A stretch of DNA of 64,000 bases from Ascaris suum (Eukaryota; Nematoda; Chromadorea; Rhabditida; Ascarididae): the NCBI GenBank assembly GCA_013433145.1, contig CM024180.1, positions 8,436,001 to 8,500,000 on the forward strand, given 5' to 3'. Made by a program: the position numbers and the translations under genes. Positions within the stretch are counted from its first letter, which is position 1; every line of letters starts with the position of its first letter. The notes beneath the pieces were generated by a model that worked only from the letters and a program-made list of their open reading frames with translations, ran no database searches and was not told the origin of the DNA. Below are positions 17,675 through 30,012 of this stretch, piece after piece.

Positions 17675-20600
17675 CTGAAACAGGTGCGACTAAGAATACA
17701 TTGACTATGAAAATGTCCTACATATCTAGAAATTTACAAATCAAATTTGTGACCCACAGATCAATGTGCTCTATCATATTTTGCACAGGAAAATTCATTT
17801 TACAAGCATCTTCTGCCCTGATTAGTCAACAAAATGTAATCCCAGACGATACTGGAGCCGACAAATTACAACGAAGACACCTATCCCCACCTTTGCTTAC
17901 GATGAGAACATCTGTTCCCTGAATGCTGACTCTATCTTACACAGTTATGCTTTCTCCTTCTCAAGCCGAGTCTCAGACAAGATCTACCTTCCATAAACTC
18001 TTAACGCTTGCCAACCACTAACTATAAACGAATTAGACAGCATAAAGCGGCATAACAAACCCTTATCAGCATCGCCGCCTCCTGATAACGCTTTCTCGAA
18101 ACCATCGTCACGGGTCTGCAAAAATCTCTCCTCGAAATTGAATGCAAATGACCAAAATAAGTTCATCTCTTCATACCCGTTAATAAGGTTGCGTTAACAG
18201 CAAACCGCAACGCAATTTCCAGTTAACATCGCAATCAGGAAAAAAGTAGACGGAGGAGGGACAGTGAATTTCGTTCTCATATGACGATCTTATTTTCAGA
18301 TAAGGCCTCAATCAAAACCAAATTATAGAAAAGCGTAAGCCGATAGACGGACCTCAGCAACCAACTAACCTATCGAGGTACAATTTATGTGAAATCAAAA
18401 ATATCGAATTGCAGAGGTCTGCGAATCGAAGATTTTCTAGGCTCATATCAAAAATTCAATCATACCTTCTCTGCTAGCAGTTTCCTCCTTCACCTCTTTT
18501 TAAATTTTCTTATATCCGTCGCGATCTCAACTGAACTGATCTACACAATCATCACCCTCGACATTTCGAAGCTTAGGATCTCCAACTTACAACTTTCAGA
18601 AAGAAAGCGCAAAAAATGAGGATGCTACCGGTTGCAAAGTGTTGGATAACGCTTCAAGAACGCCAGCAACTCGTTTATAGGCGACATGTGCCGGCGCTAT
18701 TGTTTCCACTTTCACATGAAGAGGTCCTCCATAGTGTGCATACTGCAGGTCACCACTATTCAAAAGCTCTTGCTCCTGCAATAAACCATGAAAATATCGA
18801 CCAAAAATCTCCGAAAATTGGAGAAATCGGAGAGATAAATGCACCATAAAATCAAGCATTTACCATTTTAGCAAAACAAACGATAAAATGAAGCATCTTA
18901 ATTCAAGAAAATCTTAATTAAAGAAAAGCTTCGACATGAACACAAAGTTGACATTTATAAAGACGATAATGACTAGAAGAACAAATTGAAATCAATAACA
19001 TACCTTGGCTCGATCCTTTGTTGATCCACGTCCAAGAACATAAATGTGACATTTGAATTGTTTAGCCATCGCTTGCAGACTCGCTCCCTTCGGGCCAAGA
19101 ATTTTACCCACAAAATTGAAGTGTGGATGTCGGAAATTTGGGATCAGGATCTGAAATCGCTTATTGGATTGGCTGTTGTGCAGCGCACAGCAATTATCCC
19201 TACCTCGCTGCTTACCTGTATTATCCTTGAGTTTCATTACTCAGTCATCTACGCACAAAGGAAATTAAACGCCAGCATCAAGGTATACAAGCAAAATTTA
19301 GCTATCGTTTTGCAAATGTAGTCGAATGAGTCGGATAAAATAAAGCGCTCGAATTCAGGAAAAGACTGCTAGGTGCTCTTTTGATGAGCTTCATTCACTT
19401 ATGCTCGTCTCCTCCCGTATTATCAAAGACCGCGGCGATTGGTATCGCTTGATACCCCTCGACTGTTGAATATTTTTTAGAAAGTGCTACTTATAGAACA
19501 ATCAGACAAACACCTGAACTTGTGTAATATACAAAAACGTCCATAAAAGATATGCAAGAGCCTGGAAAAAGATAAACATATGCACATTTCATATCACATC
19601 GATGTATATGAACAAATTTAGACACTTATATCTCGCTCCCAATAAAAAATACATTCTTCAGAGAAATTACTGAAACATCAACCACACGCCTACAAATAAT
19701 ATTCCCATATCTGCACGAAGAATGAATCGACGTTCTTTAGGTCCTGTAGCGACCCGAACTCCTTTCGGGCCACCGGTTTCTACTGAGCACCTTGTTCCCA
19801 ACACACTTATATTAGCTACTCATACAGCAAACATCGACACACCACAACCGCACTAATCAGCCGCCCAACGAACAGCACCACAACGACAACGAGTGGGCAC
19901 TGGCAGCCCTTATATCTCCTACTCACGGTACCACAGCGACTCTCACACGAGCATTTCACAACAATGGCTACTGTCCCACTATCACACTCGAGCTGCTGCA
20001 TGGTTACAATCGAGCGGCTCACAAACAAAAACCGTTACAGGTCCAACTCCGTCAGAATTGAGAATGTTTCTTGCGAGAGAACTGGACGAAAATATTTTCA
20101 AATGCAATATAAAGTTAGGCGATATTTGAACGTGTTTCGAGATATTCCAAGCCATATTGAAGTAAACCGATCGCTTCAAAGGTGGCAGATAAATTATTTC
20201 TTCGCATATAGACATTCCTCTGCTCCACGCCCCTCCAACTTTGTATAACACATATTTCAACTGTCATTTATAAATGCATACCGGTGCTCAATATAAACAA
20301 TTGCTCACCTTTTTAGAAACCTTAATAGGCTTCTCGATGTCCACTTCCAGCCATTCCGGATCGATATTGTTCTCTAGTTTATCTGCTTCGGCAGCCAACA
20401 ATCGCTTCGCATTTTTGAACTGTTCGCTCCACTCGCCCCCCTGTTCCATTAATTGCAGTTCGTTGTGAATCTCACGAATCACTACCTGCAATATTCTACT
20501 CCTTTGACAGAACGAGTACCATATACAATGGATTAGTACGGCATCAGAAGGAAAATTATTCGTGCAACAAGCGAGAGGTTTTCAAAACTATGCAAATCAG

Positions 20601-21841
20601 TCAACCGACTACAATGCACCGTGAGATCGGAAAAAATTACCGCGCATATACAATCGCCGTCGGAAATTGCAGGATTTAAGCTTTCGTCAACAAGGTAAAC
20701 ATGAGTACTGTCTATTTGCCGGAAAAACATGAGTACTGCCGACTTACCTGAATTTCCGCATCTAGTGGACTCTGCATTTGCATGCTCATTCCACCATATC
20801 CGCCAGCATAGCCTCCGGTATTGTACCCTCCGACGTAACCGCCAGGCCCGCCACCATAACCTCCGCCACCATAGCTAGCGCCTCCATATTGTCCGCTACC
20901 ATAGCCACCAGCACCCTAAAATATCTTATTCTAGGCACAACCAGCCCAATAACGCCGCACAATACTTGATATCTATAGAACGCGTCTCTTCCAGGTCCGA
21001 GAAAATAAGGCAGGAAGGCTGTTATATGGCAGCACAACCGCTGTTTATAACAGAAGCGATAGAACTACGTACAGGATTTTCTAATTTGACATCACATACC
21101 TTTCTTTCAATTGTAAAAATTCTGTAACACCTTTTCAAAAAATCTCTTGCAGATATATTTTCATATCAAAAAATATATGTAAGTCTCAGACACGAGGACG
21201 CCGGCATATATGCATTTCTCCTATCTATCCTACCGGACTTGTCCAACGGTGTCCAGATTGTGAAAGGTCAAAACATAACGATAATGCGCATATTTTCTGC
21301 AAGAGCAGACAACTTTCGCGAATGACATGTCTTGCAAAAAAAGAAACTCAAACATAAATTCAAAATAACCATGAAAGGCTTTCACAAAAGCGGCGAGGAA
21401 TAATAACCAAATTATACACCTCAAAGCACATATTGCATGTCAAAAATCTCTCGACATCTTTCCTGTTGGGGAGAGGGGGGTGGGGGGGGGGGGAGGTAGA
21501 TGAAACTATTAGTCGCAAGGATCTGTGCGTACGTGCGCGCAGATACACGACACAACAATAAAGCCTGAATAAGAATTTACACAAATCGCGCAATATGTTG
21601 CGGACAAAAAAGGCTAACTTATGATTGAAAGACGATCAATGTTCCCTTCCACATATAGCTAAATATAACGACCCTCTCTTTCACCCTCCCCCTCTCCAAC
21701 ATCTACCAAAGAAATGACTCACCATGCCGGCACCATTACCATATCCAGTAGAGTGAGTACTGTAGTCTCCCATTGCACCTCCCATTAAATCACGTCCGTA
21801 TTCATTTGTCGGCATCATCAAAGCGAACGTACTTGGTAAAC
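17518..21841 (-). CDS. Sam68-like (KHDRBS/STAR family) RNA-binding protein, whole gene
   Basis: Seven exons, all joined in phase, run from 21841 down to 17518: 21723-21841, 20748-20915, 20309-20485, 19004-19150, 18629-18775, 18061-18115 and 17518-17674. In order they encode a short N-terminus, a Tyr/Gly-rich segment, a QUA1-like dimerisation helix, a KH domain with a GPKG loop, a QUA2-like segment (SGDLQYAHYGGPLHV), a short acidic linker and an RGG-rich tail. STAR proteins bind bipartite U/A-rich RNA as dimers and control splicing, stability and translation in the nucleus and cytoplasm. The Y/G-rich block is N-terminal here, whereas in Sam68 the tyrosine-rich part is C-terminal. The 3' end beyond 17518 is not resolved. 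Compared with GLD-1/Quaking, the QUA2 wording favours the Sam68 branch. Confidence 0.85.
18061..18115 (-). CDS. Sam68-like gene, exon 6 (short acidic linker)
   Basis: A 55-bp exon with acceptor TTTGCAG and donor GTTTGT. It encodes TRDDGFEKALSGGGDADK. It starts in phase 0 and leaves one base (G) that forms an Asp codon with exon 7. This phase match on both sides is the main support for the exon. Confidence 0.7.
18629..18775 (-). CDS. Sam68-like gene, exon 5 (KH end and QUA2-like)
   Basis: 49 codons, phase 0 at both ends. It encodes EQELLNSGDLQYAHYGGPLHV and continues to ALSNTLQP, which aligns by eye with the end of KH and with QUA2 of Sam68-type proteins. The acceptor is TTGCAG and the donor is GTAGCA, a weak site. 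Without that donor the frame would end at a stop near 18596. Confidence 0.85.
19004..19150 (-). CDS. Sam68-like gene, exon 4 (KH domain core)
   Basis: 147 bp, phase 0, acceptor TTTCAG and donor GTATGT. It encodes HPHFNFVGKILGPKGASLQ and YVLGRGSTKDRAK. The NFVGK-LGPKG loop and the LGxGSxxDxAK strand are signatures of the STAR KH domain and contact RNA in characterised relatives. Confidence 0.95.
20309..20485 (-). CDS. Sam68-like gene, exon 3 (QUA1-like)
   Basis: 177 bp, phase 0, acceptor TTGCAG and donor GTGAGC. It encodes an amphipathic helix with NELQLMEQ followed by KNAKRLLAAEADKLE. This matches the pattern of the Sam68 QUA1 dimerisation motif, whose conserved part has the form LLxAExxK. 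Confidence 0.85.
20748..20915 (-). CDS. Sam68-like gene, exon 2 (Tyr/Gly-rich)
   Basis: 168 bp, phase 0 at both ends, acceptor TTTTAG and donor GTAAGT. It encodes about ten Tyr-Gly-Gly type repeats and ends MQMQSPLDAEIQ, which leads into the QUA1 region. Such low-complexity YG segments often promote condensation; that role is an inference here. Confidence 0.85.
21482..21493 (+). repeat. Poly-G run (12 G) in the Sam68-like gene region
   Basis: Twelve consecutive G follow other G runs at 21468-21480, in the intron between exons 1 and 2. Such tracts can form quadruplexes and are prone to replication and sequencing errors. Confidence 0.9.
21723..21841 (-). CDS. Sam68-like gene, exon 1 (start)
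   Basis: The frame encodes MMPTNEYGRDLMGGAMGDYS and onward, with donor GTGAGT at 21722-21717. A TTACAG acceptor lies directly upstream (21842-21843). The exon may therefore be the first after a trans-spliced leader, with about 23 bases of 5' UTR before the paired ATGs, or an internal exon whose upstream partner I did not find. Confidence 0.7.
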
Positions 21842-24800
21842 CTGTAAGCACTAATCACGAATCAACGACAGCAATCCTGAATTCCACCTCTCTGAAAACG
21901 GCTTATCCTGAAATAAACACACGCCCATTAAATTCTGCAATCTGAGAGAACGAAACAATACAAACACCAATATAGAGCAAAAGGTACCACGATAGTGCAT
22001 AAACGAATGGATGTTATGTGATTGTACCGATAAAAGAATGACCAATAGAGTAGAACACAGCATATACACCTTTCAACAGTTTTCAAATATGCGTTTAAAA
22101 ATTATGCCCGCAAGTACTTATTGTCGATTAGGTGGGAAATTTGAAATGATCAAAGAAATATTTCTGCTACGCCTTTATTTTAAAGTTGCCATAGGGCAAA
22201 CCTAACGCCGATTTGTGCATTCTATAAGCAACTCAACGAAAAACTTGAGGATGTTTTGTTTCTTTAAAAAAGAAGACCTTCCTGAACATGCTTATACTCG
22301 AAAAATCCCAACCATAAATTCGGTGGCCTAATTTTCTTACTTCCCAAATCCGAAAAGCAATAACCACCCAATCATAATTTCCATCTTTGCAGAGAATTCA
22401 ACAACGCTATCTTTCTGGAAGAAATAAACATTGGAGTTCACTCTATCGACTTCTGCTTATGGAAAAGAATTAAATGATTTTTTCAAGAAGAAATCTGGAA
22501 TAAGAATTCAAAAAAGACATGAAAAGCTCCAACGAAAAACAATAAAATCATCAAAGTTGACATCCACATACCGATAGCCAATAAATCGCTTCAAGAAATT
22601 CACAAGGCCACATAAAATACAATATTTTTAAAACACGCAATCAACAAATGCAAAGCTGCTCGACTTCTAAGGCTTTGACATCGGCCGAATAATGGCGCAT
22701 AAAATGAAGTAAACTGAGAGCGCAAAATATCTTTCGCAAAATAACTCTTTTTTGCAACTTCTGCATTTATTTATTTTATTTAAATTTTTTGTCTAATTTA
22801 ATTTAAATCTAGTCGTATGATAGATGCCGAAATTAAACTTACGAAATGATAATATGAGATGAACTAAACCAGATCTGATCCGCGATTACTAAAAGACGGC
22901 TGTCCCAGTCGCATAGAATTCAGCTTAGCTCCACATAATTATGGATCAGATTGGTTCTGGCGCTATGCAAAAGTGGAACTGCATCAAACCGATGTCGGGG
23001 TTTTTTTTTGTGTGAAAAGGCTCTTTACCACAACGTTCGAATAATTTCTTTTTTTCTAGAAAACGTCCAAGAAATTTGCAACTTTTAAGACTTCTCAAAT
23101 TATTTGTTGAAAATTCAAGGTAATAAGACACTCTATGACTATTTTGACCATGGCTTTCGACGAAACCATGTCTTGAGGAAAGCAACACAACCTGAATTTC
23201 CCACAATCAGTGCACGCACAATGAATATAGTGTCATATTAAAAATACACCCCTCCTCTTATGTTCTCTCCAACACCAAACGTGAAGAAAGAAAAGGATAA
23301 CGACGCACCTTTCCTAGCCAAGACAATTCGCAATGCAAGATTCTCTTACATTAAACAAAAAAAAAGAAAAAGAAAAAGAAAAAATGCATCGTATGCTTAT
23401 ATAAAGAAATGTTTACAAAAATGGAAGTATTGATTCTGAAAACGACTATCATAATAATTTCGGAAAACATTGTGCAAGAAGTAATGGATTGTAAGGGATA
23501 TTGATAGGAGATGATAAGTGGTAGAAATACGCAGAAAAATTTATTCAATATTTCGGCTACGAGGGATTACCTCAGCATTCCTATTAATAAATGGACCCCC
23601 CCCCCCCACTTCCACCTCTCTCCTTCCCCTAAAACATTCCATATAAGCTGAGTCCTTTTAACAGCTTAAAAGCAAACGCACTGGGAAGTTTCACTAAGTT
23701 GCTTCTAAAGTTTTCAAGTTTTAAACAATAACATCACGGTAGGTTAAATCTCAAACAACTACATTAATTTGCGCGCTTCTTTGAACAGTGTGACCCCTTC
23801 CCCCCCCCCCCTCCCCATGCCGCTTGCATGGTTTTAAGAACATGAAATAATCGTCCCTCCTAACATCAGACGTTATCAGGTGCAAGTAGATGACCGGCAC
23901 AGTCGCTTGCGCGTTGCACGAATGCGATCGATACGTTGCTGTGGTGGATGGAAGAGACATTAGTGATCATCGTGGTTCGGCTCGCATCATCGAGGTCGCA
24001 GTTCTGCACAAACGCTGCCCACATTTAGTGAATAGACAACACTACACGCAAGCACTAAAAGCACATCTGCGATCATCATAAGGACATTTAAGGAGGCTTT
24101 ATTGGCTCTCAAATTGAAATTACCTGAGGGTAAACGGAACGGAAGAATCCACAGGTATGGGTAGATATGATATCAGCGTAATGGGCTTTCTGAATGTAAA
24201 CTTATAAGTAGAGATATAAGTTTATCGTGAATATTATTTTCTTTTTATTGCCGAAAATGAAAAAATGCTATTCGACTTGTTTGACTGCTCGCTGATATAT
24301 CGAACTCCAAAGTCCTTCAGGAGGATATTGTTGCAGTACCTTAATTTACCAATTCCTTTTGTCGTTTTTCTCCCTAATAAAGGCAGCCATTTGGTAGTAC
24401 ATGATCGACCAAATATCGATCAATGATCGATCACATACCGCATTTCGATCATTCAAAGAAGCTAAAAAAGTGAGTGATTCATTCCCGAAGTACTTTTGAA
24501 AACCCAGAACATCACAGAGCAAATTCAACAAAGCTAACGACGAAAACAATTGTGGCAATATGCCCGCATCTATTATAATATAGGGCTTCTATCTTCAGCG
24601 ATTGGCGAAATTTATGCTCACGTTCTGTTCGGTAGTATCATACTCCTTTCGTTTCGAGACTATCGAAATATGATCTCATTTGATCAATCCCGGACAGCAG
24701 GTAACTGCATACCTCCAGAGTATACCTTCTTTCTCTTAAATGAGCCACCTCCATTTTCCATTGGACGCTCAATCTTCGATTGAAAGAAAAATCCAGGCCT

Positions 24801-27800
24801 ATATCTAATGAGAATCTCAAGCATCTGTTTAATAACCTTCTGCACGATCAGCGAACCAGGCTCCGACTCCATCAGTGATTGAAGTCCCGAATTAATAAAG
24901 GTTAAGGTTTATATTTTAAGAACGATTCAAGCATGAGCCTTTCAACAGCTTTAAAGTTCTGCAGCAGTTTCCCTATTGCTAGCTGAAATTTCCCATTAGG
25001 CTTGACCCATTTTTTGAAAATAGACTTGCATTTTTGAATAAACCGATGTTTGCTGATCCATTCAGACAGATTCCTGATGATTGTATTATAAGGACATTTG
25101 AATGCTACACTAGAGAAGAGGTTCAACATCCGATTAAGCTGTTAAGCCTTTTATTAAATGGGTGGTCGACCTATGCTTAAAAAGAGGACCGATCTTTATT
25201 TAGCACCAGCTTCAATCCGCATTTTAACACAAAGTTGAATGTTCTGTCCAATAGATATTTCAGGCTCGAATTAATCCGTTGCTTTGGCTCTAAAACAAAG
25301 AGCCTAGAGTATACTATTGAACAGAGCTCATTAAAACATCAAGAAAGAAAAAACGTTCAAGGGGAAATTATGAGCTGAACATCTCACTAATATATGCTAT
25401 GAAAGTTTTGATATATACTCGAAAAGTCTGAGCCTCCAATTGCGCAAATTAAATAATGGTCTATATTCTATTAACAGTAATTCCACATATATAAAGAAAT
25501 AAATATAAAATCCACATATAGTTGCTTTCACAGAAATATTACTCTAATACCATTTCATTGTGTAAACTATAAGCGACAAAATAATAATGCCATGATTCTA
25601 GTCAGGAATTGCAAAATTTAAAAATTTCAAGGACGCAAATACCTGGACTCCTGTCAACGATTGCTTACCTCAAGGGCTCATTCAAAGCGCATAGACTAAC
25701 CTACAAACTGTTATTTGTAATCCACTACCGCACTATGAAAGTATTTCATATAGAGGTTGAATGGACTGCGAACTATTTATTCTTTAAGGTTTATAAATCG
25801 ATTTACTCTCGAAAAGAATAAAATGGTTAAATAATATGAAAATTAGTCTGTTGAAAGAAAAGTCTTCAGATGATCTAGAAAAAATTATTATTTCACGTGT
25901 TATATCAATAATATTTTTATATTGCGCAACAATAAGAAATCGATATGCGCATAGAATTCATTAAATTTGGGATTTGCTCACCAATATGTTTGGCTTATAA
26001 TCATCGAATTCGTAACGTGGAGGATGGGGGGGGGGGGGAGTATGGACAACTGCGACTTAACCGCTCTTCGATATAACTTCTCCGAAAAAAATAGTTCAAT
26101 TTTTCTCGAGAGTTCTTAGCTAGTACCAGCTTTCTAATATTTATTTTTAATATAAAGGGAGTGGGGAGGGGGGGGGAGTGTTATTCATTGCCAAGATTTG
26201 AAAATTTAATGAAAGAAAAATAGGGATCTCAGTGCTTATTGCGGTCACATGAGTGTTTGCTTTCCTCCTCCTCCCCCCTTCTCCCCCTCCCCCCAACAAC
26301 TCTACATTTTGCTGCAATCATCCAATTTTATCAACAAATAAGGGCCAACACCAAGCTATTACTCATTTAAATTCATAACGATTCAAAAACTGCGCATAAC
26401 GTTTTCGGTGACCTTCTCCTCCCTCCCCGTTTCGGAGTATGAGACCTCTCCCCCATTTCCGAGGTATGAGATATCGACGTTCACTACTTACCTACCACGA
26501 AGGGCACGTTCATAAACACCTATTGCGCCACTCATAAACACTGATCGATGCCTACAAAATGTAACCACATCGGAATGGCTCATATGAAAACAGGCATTCA
26601 GCCTGTCGGCACTCAGTCATACACAACAAACATCCTACACGCCCTAGCAAAGAGATCAGCTGCATTTTTATAGCTTACAACGATATATTAATGTGCAAAT
26701 GTAAATACGAACATAAATGTAAACATAAATAAATATAAACATAACTAAATAAATGTATGTGGATTTTATAGTAAAACAAAACGAGCTCTGCGGGCACGTC
26801 AAAATAACGATTTGTACCAAGTATGGGCAAGCATTAGATATGATTCCTCCCCCAATCAGCCAAAACTGTGACCGCAATAACCACAGGTTACAATTTTATT
26901 CTGCTTATGAACAAACATGCAAAGGATTCATAAACACACGGATACGCATATTGCCTTCAATAAGCGCGCTCAATGTTTTTGTTTATATTTCGTAGCTTTT
27001 CATATATAACCTCGTCAATACTCATATATAAAGGTAATAACTTGCTAAAGGAATTCAACAATATCTAAATAAACAAACACCCGCAAAAAAGCATCGCAGT
27101 TTCACCGAACCAGCCGGCTGTACAATATCTGTACGTTCGTTAATGCCAGCTACCTGGCCACTGAATACCCAAGCAACTTTTCAATTATATTGAACTGACT
27201 CGTACTCCTTAATAAGTTGGATAATTCAATGTTGACAGTCAGCTGATTGGGTTATACTGTTAAATAAACAACTCTAATCTCAATAATTATACACATACCA
27301 ATTAGCTAACTTCGCCCACACTGATTCCGCGGTTGAAATTAGCGGAGAGCTATGAAAACGTCGACAAGGATGACAAATCGTCGACAAAAAAATGCGAACC
27401 GTATCGCAAGCGAAATTGATCCATAAGTTTTATGATATATTTAAGCAATAAGAACTTGAAAAAAAGAGGAAGCAAAAAATAATGACAGCCGGGTGCTCCA
27501 AGTTCGTTGATTATATCTACAAAATGTTATAGCTGTAAGGAAATGAGGGGAAGGTTGTACTTCAGTCGGTCTGGGTATTACTTTCCGGGAATTACCTTCT
27601 AGGAAAAAAGAAGTAGGATTCGAGTATTATCTGGATTTTATGAATATTAATTAGCTGTTTCTGAATATAAAAATTAATGGAATTCATATTAATTAGAGGA
27701 ACTCTTTCTCAGGTACTAAAATATTTTTCCTTATTTTTCAGTTTGCTAAACAACTAGTTTCTTTCTTTTCAGCAAGAAAATGCACAATATTGAGGGCAAA

Positions 27801-29878
27801 ATTGAAACAGCAATTTTATATCAACAAAGTCCCATCGATATTATTCTAAAGACAACCTTTTAAAGGTCAAATTAAAGGAGCTTTTGTCCTGGAAAAGGCA
27901 GAAAGTCCAGGTCAACATGGCCGTATTAGACACTAAATAAATAAACGTTTCTGTTAAGACACTAAATAAAACATTCCACAAACGTTATCATAATCTATGA
28001 TCCCTTTAATGAGATATCAACTAAACTTATATCGGCTAAAACCATCAATAATAACCTTGTAGCTTATTAGTTTCGAACCTTACCGGGGGTTTCCTTTTTG
28101 GGCAAGTAAACCAACTTTCCCACCATTTCTACATTTTTTTGCATTTATGGATTTTTTTTAAAATTTTTGTAGTCTTATTAATTTCGCATTCATTCTTTCA
28201 TAATTGTAAATATTGATAAGCACAACAATCAAATATCCGATTTCCTAACGTTTATGCAGCGACACACCCCTCCCCCTCCCCTCTCTCTCCTCCTCTCCTG
28301 CACCATCTTCCTTCTTTCAGAGTAAAAGATGCTAGCAATAAACACATGTGACACTAATAATCGCAAAGTGGATCACACTGCTCTTTCACTAACGAGTATT
28401 ACTTAGCCAATATTCACGAGATGCAAATGAAAGAGACGCCATAGATTTGACTAAATCACAAGATGGTACTTGAGCGCTCAAGGACACCGATATGGAAGCT
28501 GAATACTCAAACACATGGGTATTGAACTCAAGTACTCAAGCACACCGATATAGAAGAAGCTCGGAACGATCATTACTTGGCAATTATTGCTTGTAAGCGA
28601 TAAGAGACAGAATGTTTGATTTGTTTACAGCCGTTTAATGAAAGAAGGTACAGCAAGGTGGAACAAAAAGGGTCGGTATGTTGTGATGGAACATTTCCGG
28701 TGGGAGGACGGTCTATTGGCTTTTGGTGACACAATTGGTGGGTGCAGGTATATCATAACATGTATGTCACATGGCTATATTGCCGTTGATATGGAAGATG
28801 TTATAATGTTACCTTCTTTTATTAAATGGCTGTATTTCTCCAAGTCCCGCTAAGAAACGTTAAGGTTAAAGGAGGAAATACTGTAGCTATAAGGAAGGGA
28901 GGAGCTCGAGTTCGTAGAACGATACGGTACAAAGATCGGGTTGATCATCTCTAGGCAGAAGTTTATGCACTGCAGAAACCGCAGTTAGAAATCCCCCCGT
29001 CTAAACTTCCAGATTTCATGGCGATCCGGTAATTATTAGTGGAAGATCTTGCTACATCAAAAAGTTGGTAACTTGGCAAGGACGCTAACTTGAAATTCAA
29101 ACTGTGCTGAAAGCTCCGATCGATAGATCCAAAACTAAGCAAGCTGCCAGAAGGGTGAAGTTCACCGCATGAAGTGCGCATGAACAAGCTTAGCTCTCAA
29201 ATGTGTCGAATTTTTCTAACTCGTTTGGGTCTCTTATTTCCTCGTGACCGAGTGAGCACAAAAAGGCCGTCTACTGGTGTCATGTTGGCTGTTGCAGTCA
29301 GCAAGACGGTCGTCGATTACATTTCATTATAAGCACTATCATTTAGGTAACGCAACAGAATCATACTGCAACCTCCCGCATTCTTTATAGAGTCCTCATC
29401 TCTCAGCACTTAAACCTCTACAGGTAAGGATTTGATAATCTTCTCTGGGTTGTAAAAATATTTAAAATATAGTCCGATATAAAATCCATCACATTTATCT
29501 TTCAAATAAATTGACAGTGTTACCTTTGTGCCATGTTACTTGCGTGCAATTCTGAAGCAGTAATAAACCTGTGAATATAGTCCAGTAAGTGGGCCTCAGT
29601 TTATCAAAAGAAAATACGCCTTAAAGTGTTGCTGTATTGTCGGTTTTTCTGTGCTCTTCATGAGAAATCACCGTGATTTCGACCTGGACGATAGAGATAA
29701 TTTTATGTCTCCTCTTGATATAACTCCATTTCAACTTCAAAAGATGCTTCCACCTTGAAAACATAATGAGTGTCATATATGCGCAGACTGGGCATACTGT
29801 ATATTTGATACAGTATCTACAAAACAATAAACACAAGATGAGAGTAATATTTAATAGTCAAAGTAGTACAATAGAGAG
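21842..29878. other. Intergenic stretch, about 8 kb, without recognised genes
   Basis: I found only short reading frames without recognisable domains. Notable features are long homopolymer runs of G or C (23596-23607, 23800-23811, 26026-26038, 26168-26176), an imperfect direct repeat near 28473-28555, and a GC-richer patch at about 23885-24080. It contains the 5' flank of the Sam68-like gene at its left and the 3' flank of tubby at its right. Confidence 0.55.
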
Positions 29879-30012
29879 TTATTCACAAGCTAGTTTTCCA
29901 TGAAAGCTTGTCATCGCAATGCCGAATGCTTGTAGTGCCGATAGTGGATATCGAAAATCCATTGTGAATGTTTCATCGCTGATACGACCAAACTGCATCA
30001 CAATATAGTCAG
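29879..30012 (-). CDS. tub: Tubby-like protein, exon 9 (C-terminus)
   Basis: It encodes [19 protein letters not shown] and the terminal ALQAF and KLACE motifs, then TAA at 29879-29881. The terminal helix of the tubby barrel ends in exactly this way across animals. The acceptor is TTGCAG, and two bases complete a Pro codon begun in exon 8. Confidence 0.95.

Noticed and set aside
23885..24081. GC-richer patch with a 63-codon plus-strand frame
   Set aside because: No domain, no clear splice sites and no matching neighbour exon. It could be regulatory DNA, but nothing supports a specific call.
28638..28853. 71-codon plus-strand frame
   Set aside because: No recognisable motif, splice context or repeat support; length is within chance expectation.
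28860..29330. Plus-strand stretch with words such as LEIPPSKLPDFM, reminiscent of BEL/Pao gag
   Set aside because: The frame is broken within 30 codons on both sides, and no second motif supports it. Too weak to call a gag remnant.
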